From Succiniclasticum ruminis DSM 9236 (GTDB taxonomy: Bacteria; Bacillota; Negativicutes; Acidaminococcales; Acidaminococcaceae): a stretch of 64,000 bases of DNA. The stretch is taken from the NCBI RefSeq assembly GCF_900112895.1, contig NZ_FONL01000001.1:366888-430887 (forward strand), written 5' to 3'. A program made the position numbers and the translations under genes. This document shows positions 61,480 to 64,000 of this stretch, one piece after another; the first letter of the stretch is position 1; every line of letters starts with the position of its first letter. The notes beneath the pieces are model-generated. The model saw only the letters and a program-made list of their open reading frames with translations. It did not search any database and was not told the origin of the DNA.

Positions 61480-62313
61480 ATGGATTTTAACAAAGAACAA
61501 ACTAATTCTGCTTTACCCGTGAAGAGAATAGAATTAACCTTTAGCACTACAATTGATATGAGTGAAATCTATTTCAATTTAGGTATGTATCATAAATCCA
61601 CTTTAAGCAAATGCCCTACCTTGTTTTGTGGTTTGAAACTTTGGGATAATTATGATTATATAGTGACTGTTTTGGATAACACTCCTATTCTTGTTTACAC
61701 CAGAGAAGGATTATCTAACAAGGACGTTTTGAAAATTATGAACGGTGATACCAAAGAATATATTGGCGTAGAGATGGATTGGCCCGTTGATTTGCCCTGT
61801 CCCTACAATACAAATTATGATATTTCCAAGTTTTACCTTGTTGGTGCTAAATTAGCAAAGTCAATGAACGTAAGGTGCCCTCACATTTTTCTCAAAAATA
61901 CTCCACCGGCGTGCGCGAAAGATATGAAAGGATTGAATTCTTATGGGCCGGACATTTATGGTAAAACTACACAAATTGATATTTTTGAAACTCCAAAATA
62001 TCACCAGATAGATCTACTTGAAACATTAGCGCATGAGATGCGGCATTGCTGGCAGCATGAATATTTCCCCCGTAAATATTTTACTAAATATAAGTTTTAC
62101 ACAGATTTTAGCGCCGGACGTAAGAAAGATTACTATCTACAACCAGCGGAGTTGGATGCATATGCTTATGCGTTGCGTTTTCTCAGAGCCGCAACTGGCT
62201 ATGATTATCCGTCAAATTTAACTATTCCCGGATTAAATCGAAAGATTGAGAAGTATGCGAAAACTCTTGATGCCTCTTTATTCGAACCTTTGGAGGGTCT
62301 GCTTGTTAATTAA
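61480..62313 (+). CDS. Putative HExxH zinc-dependent protein
   Basis: 277 residues; ATG with AGGAGG 5 nt upstream. LAHEMRHCWQHEY contains HEMRH, an HExxH zinc site, and ~50 residues on QPAELDAYAYALRF offers a Glu as third ligand, the layout of SprT- or gluzincin-like peptidases. No signal peptide. A peptidase function is plausible, but the family is not recognised. Ends in a strong terminator (62350). Confidence 0.6.
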   Translation: MDFNKEQTNSALPVKRIELTFSTTIDMSEIYFNLGMYHKSTLSKCPTLFCGLKLWDNYDYIVTVLDNTPILVYTREGLSNKDVLKIMNGDTKEYIGVEMDWPVDLPCPYNTNYDISKFYLVGAKLAKSMNVRCPHIFLKNTPPACAKDMKGLNSYGPDIYGKTTQIDIFETPKYHQIDLLETLAHEMRHCWQHEYFPRKYFTKYKFYTDFSAGRKKDYYLQPAELDAYAYALRFLRAATGYDYPSNLTIPGLNRKIEKYAKTLDASLFEPLEGLLVN

Positions 62314-62349
62314 GCAGAAAGTCTCGTGTTCAACACCCAAACACAGGAA

Positions 62350-62397
62350 AACGGGTTTGCCGGCTACTTTAACAGGTAGCCTGCAAACCCGTTTTTT
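62350..62397 (+). terminator. Terminator of the HExxH-protein gene
   Basis: AACGGGTTTGC-GGCTAC / GTAGCC-GCAAACCCGTT, then TTTTTT. Beyond it to 62700 I see no supported gene. Confidence 0.9.
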
Positions 62398-62706
62398 CTT
62401 GCCTTGAATTCTGCATTGGTTTCTTTATAATCTCTGTTTTCCGTATTTGAGAAACTGCGTATCAAGCAGCATTGTTTCGTATATAGCGCTCAACTGCCTC
62501 AGGAAATTCTTTAAGGATGCTATCAATATAACAAAAATTACCTATATTACAAAAAAACTATCTCATTGCAATATGTATTATTATAACACAAAAGCGTGTT
62601 TCTCAGTGCAGCCCAATATGTCGACTGCGAAGCGACCACATTTTCCAAAAACGTGCTATGATGTAATTAACTGATAATCATAGCCTGCAATACGGCTGAG
62701 GAAAGG

Positions 62707-63264
62707 ATGATGGGCATGAAAAAGAAACTGTTGATAGTTCTTCTATTTCTATTGGTTGCAGCAAACATCTGCTATGGGAACGGCATCAGTCTGGATGGTA
62801 TCTACAGAAATGCCGCCTACGGCTTTTCAATCAGGTATCCTGGTACCTATAAAGAGGCTTACAATCCCAATGTATTGGTGGAGCTTAACGATGCCCGCAG
62901 CAGCTGCGCCATGCATATCGTCGTCCATGACATGCACGGCTCCGGCATTGAGACCCTGACGGAACGGGAGGTCTTAAACCTGCTCAAGCAAAAGAACGAC
63001 ATCGCCATCCAGGAAGGCAGGATTGCCAGCATGGGAATGTCGGTCCTGTACCAGGGATTTCTCCTCACCAAGGACCACAGCAATGAGGTTTATCTGATCG
63101 ATACGGTTACAAGGGATGGAAATGGTGTGGAAGTCTTTGCCAGAAACGGCTCTATTTATGCCGGAGGCTATATCTATTCCATAACATTTATGGGAAACTT
63201 CGCAGAAAAGCAGGCATTTGACGATCTTTCTATTCACGTAATCCGCAGCTTTGTGAATTATTGA
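62707..63264 (+). CDS. Secreted protein of unknown function (185 aa)
   Basis: ATG follows GAGGAAAGG. A signal peptide (KKKLLIVLLFLLVAANICYG) precedes a domain beginning YRNAAYGFSIRYPGTYKE and with later strands (YSITFMGNFAEKQAFDDL, in part): a layout seen in PsbP-like/Mog1 secreted proteins. Family assignment is tentative. The region beyond it to 63415 has no gene. Confidence 0.7.
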   Translation: MMGMKKKLLIVLLFLLVAANICYGNGISLDGIYRNAAYGFSIRYPGTYKEAYNPNVLVELNDARSSCAMHIVVHDMHGSGIETLTEREVLNLLKQKNDIAIQEGRIASMGMSVLYQGFLLTKDHSNEVYLIDTVTRDGNGVEVFARNGSIYAGGYIYSITFMGNFAEKQAFDDLSIHVIRSFVNY

Positions 63265-63415
63265 CATAGGGCGTTCCCTCCTGAGCCGTTGCGGCACCCG
63301 GTTTCTGCAACAACAGTTTTTCGCCGGAGTGCCCAAGCTATGCTTTTTCTCCCCGGGAGGCGGGCTCAACATGCATTCTTGCGGGTATTCAACCCGGGTC
63401 ATTTTTCATGCGGTT

Positions 63416-63444
63416 TTGTAGTTTCTTAGATGCAATGATATAAT
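63416..63444 (+). promoter_or_regulatory. Promoter of the last gene
   Basis: TTGTAG (63416-63421), 17-bp spacer, TATAAT (63439-63444), ~48 bp before the GTG start. Confidence 0.6.
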
Positions 63445-63491
63445 AGTAATGCCCATCTAAATCGGCAATCGGATATAAAGAAGGTGAACCC

Positions 63492-64000
63492 GTGGCTAAA
63501 TCGCCAAAAGAGACTAAAGGGACTGGCATGCACCCGGCAACACGGTATGAAAACACCAATGAGCCTTTCAAGAAAAATATTTGGCTTTTATGTATGCACT
63601 TCCGGCTAAAAAGAGCAAAGGGCGAATTCAGCTGCGATTTATTGCCGCATAACTGCTCTTATGCTGCCTACTGCCCTGCATATGAGGAAGACACCTACCC
63701 GCAGACCAAAGCCATACGAGAAAAGCGCTATAAGAAGTATTTGGACAGCAAAGGACAGCATTCAGGCAATAATGGCAACAAAACGAAACGGCACAATAAG
63801 CAGCCATCAATCACCCGGGCAAGCAGTCCCAAGCCCAAAGCCAAAGCCAAACCCAAACCCAAACCCAAGCCCCAGCCTGCCAATCTTAAGGATTACCTGG
63901 CTAAGAACAAGGGGCATTTTATAATGGCTCCTCCCTGCCCAAAGACAAAAGTTGATGAAAACAAAAAGCTGCTGCATGCATCCGTCGATAACCCGAAACA
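63492..64000 (+). CDS. Lys/Pro-repeat protein, runs off window end
   Basis: A GTG (63492) 5 nt after GAAGGTG opens a frame with no stop to the end of the window, 169 codons visible. N-terminal part has CDLLPHNCSYAAYCPAY with four cysteines; then a basic region and a (KP/KA)n tract, KPKAKAKPKPKPKPKPQP, encoded by AAACCC-type repeats. Function unknown; the repeat suggests an extended linker. Confidence 0.6.
   Translation, partial: MAKSPKETKGTGMHPATRYENTNEPFKKNIWLLCMHFRLKRAKGEFSCDLLPHNCSYAAYCPAYEEDTYPQTKAIREKRYKKYLDSKGQHSGNNGNKTKRHNKQPSITRASSPKPKAKAKPKPKPKPQPANLKDYLAKNKGHFIMAPPCPKTKVDENKKLLHASVDNPK

Noticed and set aside
62447..62674. Plus-strand open frame of 75 codons
   Set aside because: Low-complexity, no ribosome site, and it lies in an AT-rich gap after a terminator.

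Overview
The window looks like a gut-type diderm Firmicute (Negativicutes-like). Genes have strong AGGAGG-type ribosome binding sites and Firmicute-style MerR, WYL and SEL1 proteins. The cell must nevertheless have an outer membrane: five TonB-dependent receptors (TBDRs), an ExbB-ExbD-TonB energiser and an RND efflux pump are encoded. The assignment is inference; no rRNA or other marker is present.

About 2-54.7 kb is one large island devoted to metal or metallo-tetrapyrrole capture and processing. Left part (1-7.9 kb): a partial TBDR, a DUF4198 secreted protein, an orphan P-loop protein, a second TBDR and a small secreted protein. Next, on the other strand, is an RND efflux pair (8.3-12.7 kb). 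Then, almost all on the minus strand, come a NifB-like radical SAM protein with a nitrogenase-like D/K pair (12.8-16.5 kb), a TBDR, a five-gene nickel/peptide-type ABC importer (19.2-24.3 kb), a TBDR, a methyltransferase and a divergent MerR regulator (27.0-28.9 kb). An operon of a binding protein, a second D/K pair, two nitrilase-family hydrolases and a NifH-like ATPase follows (29.0-35.2 kb). Then come another binding protein and TBDR (35.4-38.5 kb), and a ~12 kb operon of radical SAM/SPASM protein, binding protein, FecCD permease, CobN-like chelatase, CbiZ-like amidohydrolase, TIM-barrel protein, ChlI and ChlD (38.9-51.1 kb) with its own divergent MerR regulator. exbB-exbD-tonB closes the island (53.0-54.7 kb).

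Working model (inference): receptors and TonB bring a metallated ligand into the periplasm; ABC systems import it; the CobN/ChlI/ChlD-type chelatase moves metal into or out of a tetrapyrrole or corrinoid; CbiZ and the nitrilase-family enzymes cut amide bonds; and the NifH plus D/K proteins carry out a low-potential reduction, as in DPOR/COR or CfbCD. None of the D/K proteins shows the nitrogenase cofactor ligands, so this is not an ordinary nif cluster, and there are no photosynthesis genes. At least four promoters (19.0, 27.9, 38.7 and 51.2 kb) have the stretched 19-bp spacer and dyad of MerR-activated promoters, tying the pieces into one regulon. Four of the five receptors also carry the same 35-bp leader element.

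Two diverged copies of a ~200-nt structured RNA-like element lie near the two ends of the island (3.3 and 54.9 kb). At 55.13-55.17 kb the 3' half of a tRNA-Ala(GGC), with a terminator just behind it, marks an attachment site. From there to the right end is a different accessory island of small orphan genes (SEL1 repeats, WYL regulator, zinc-ribbon proteins, an HExxH protein, a Lys/Pro-repeat protein running off the end).
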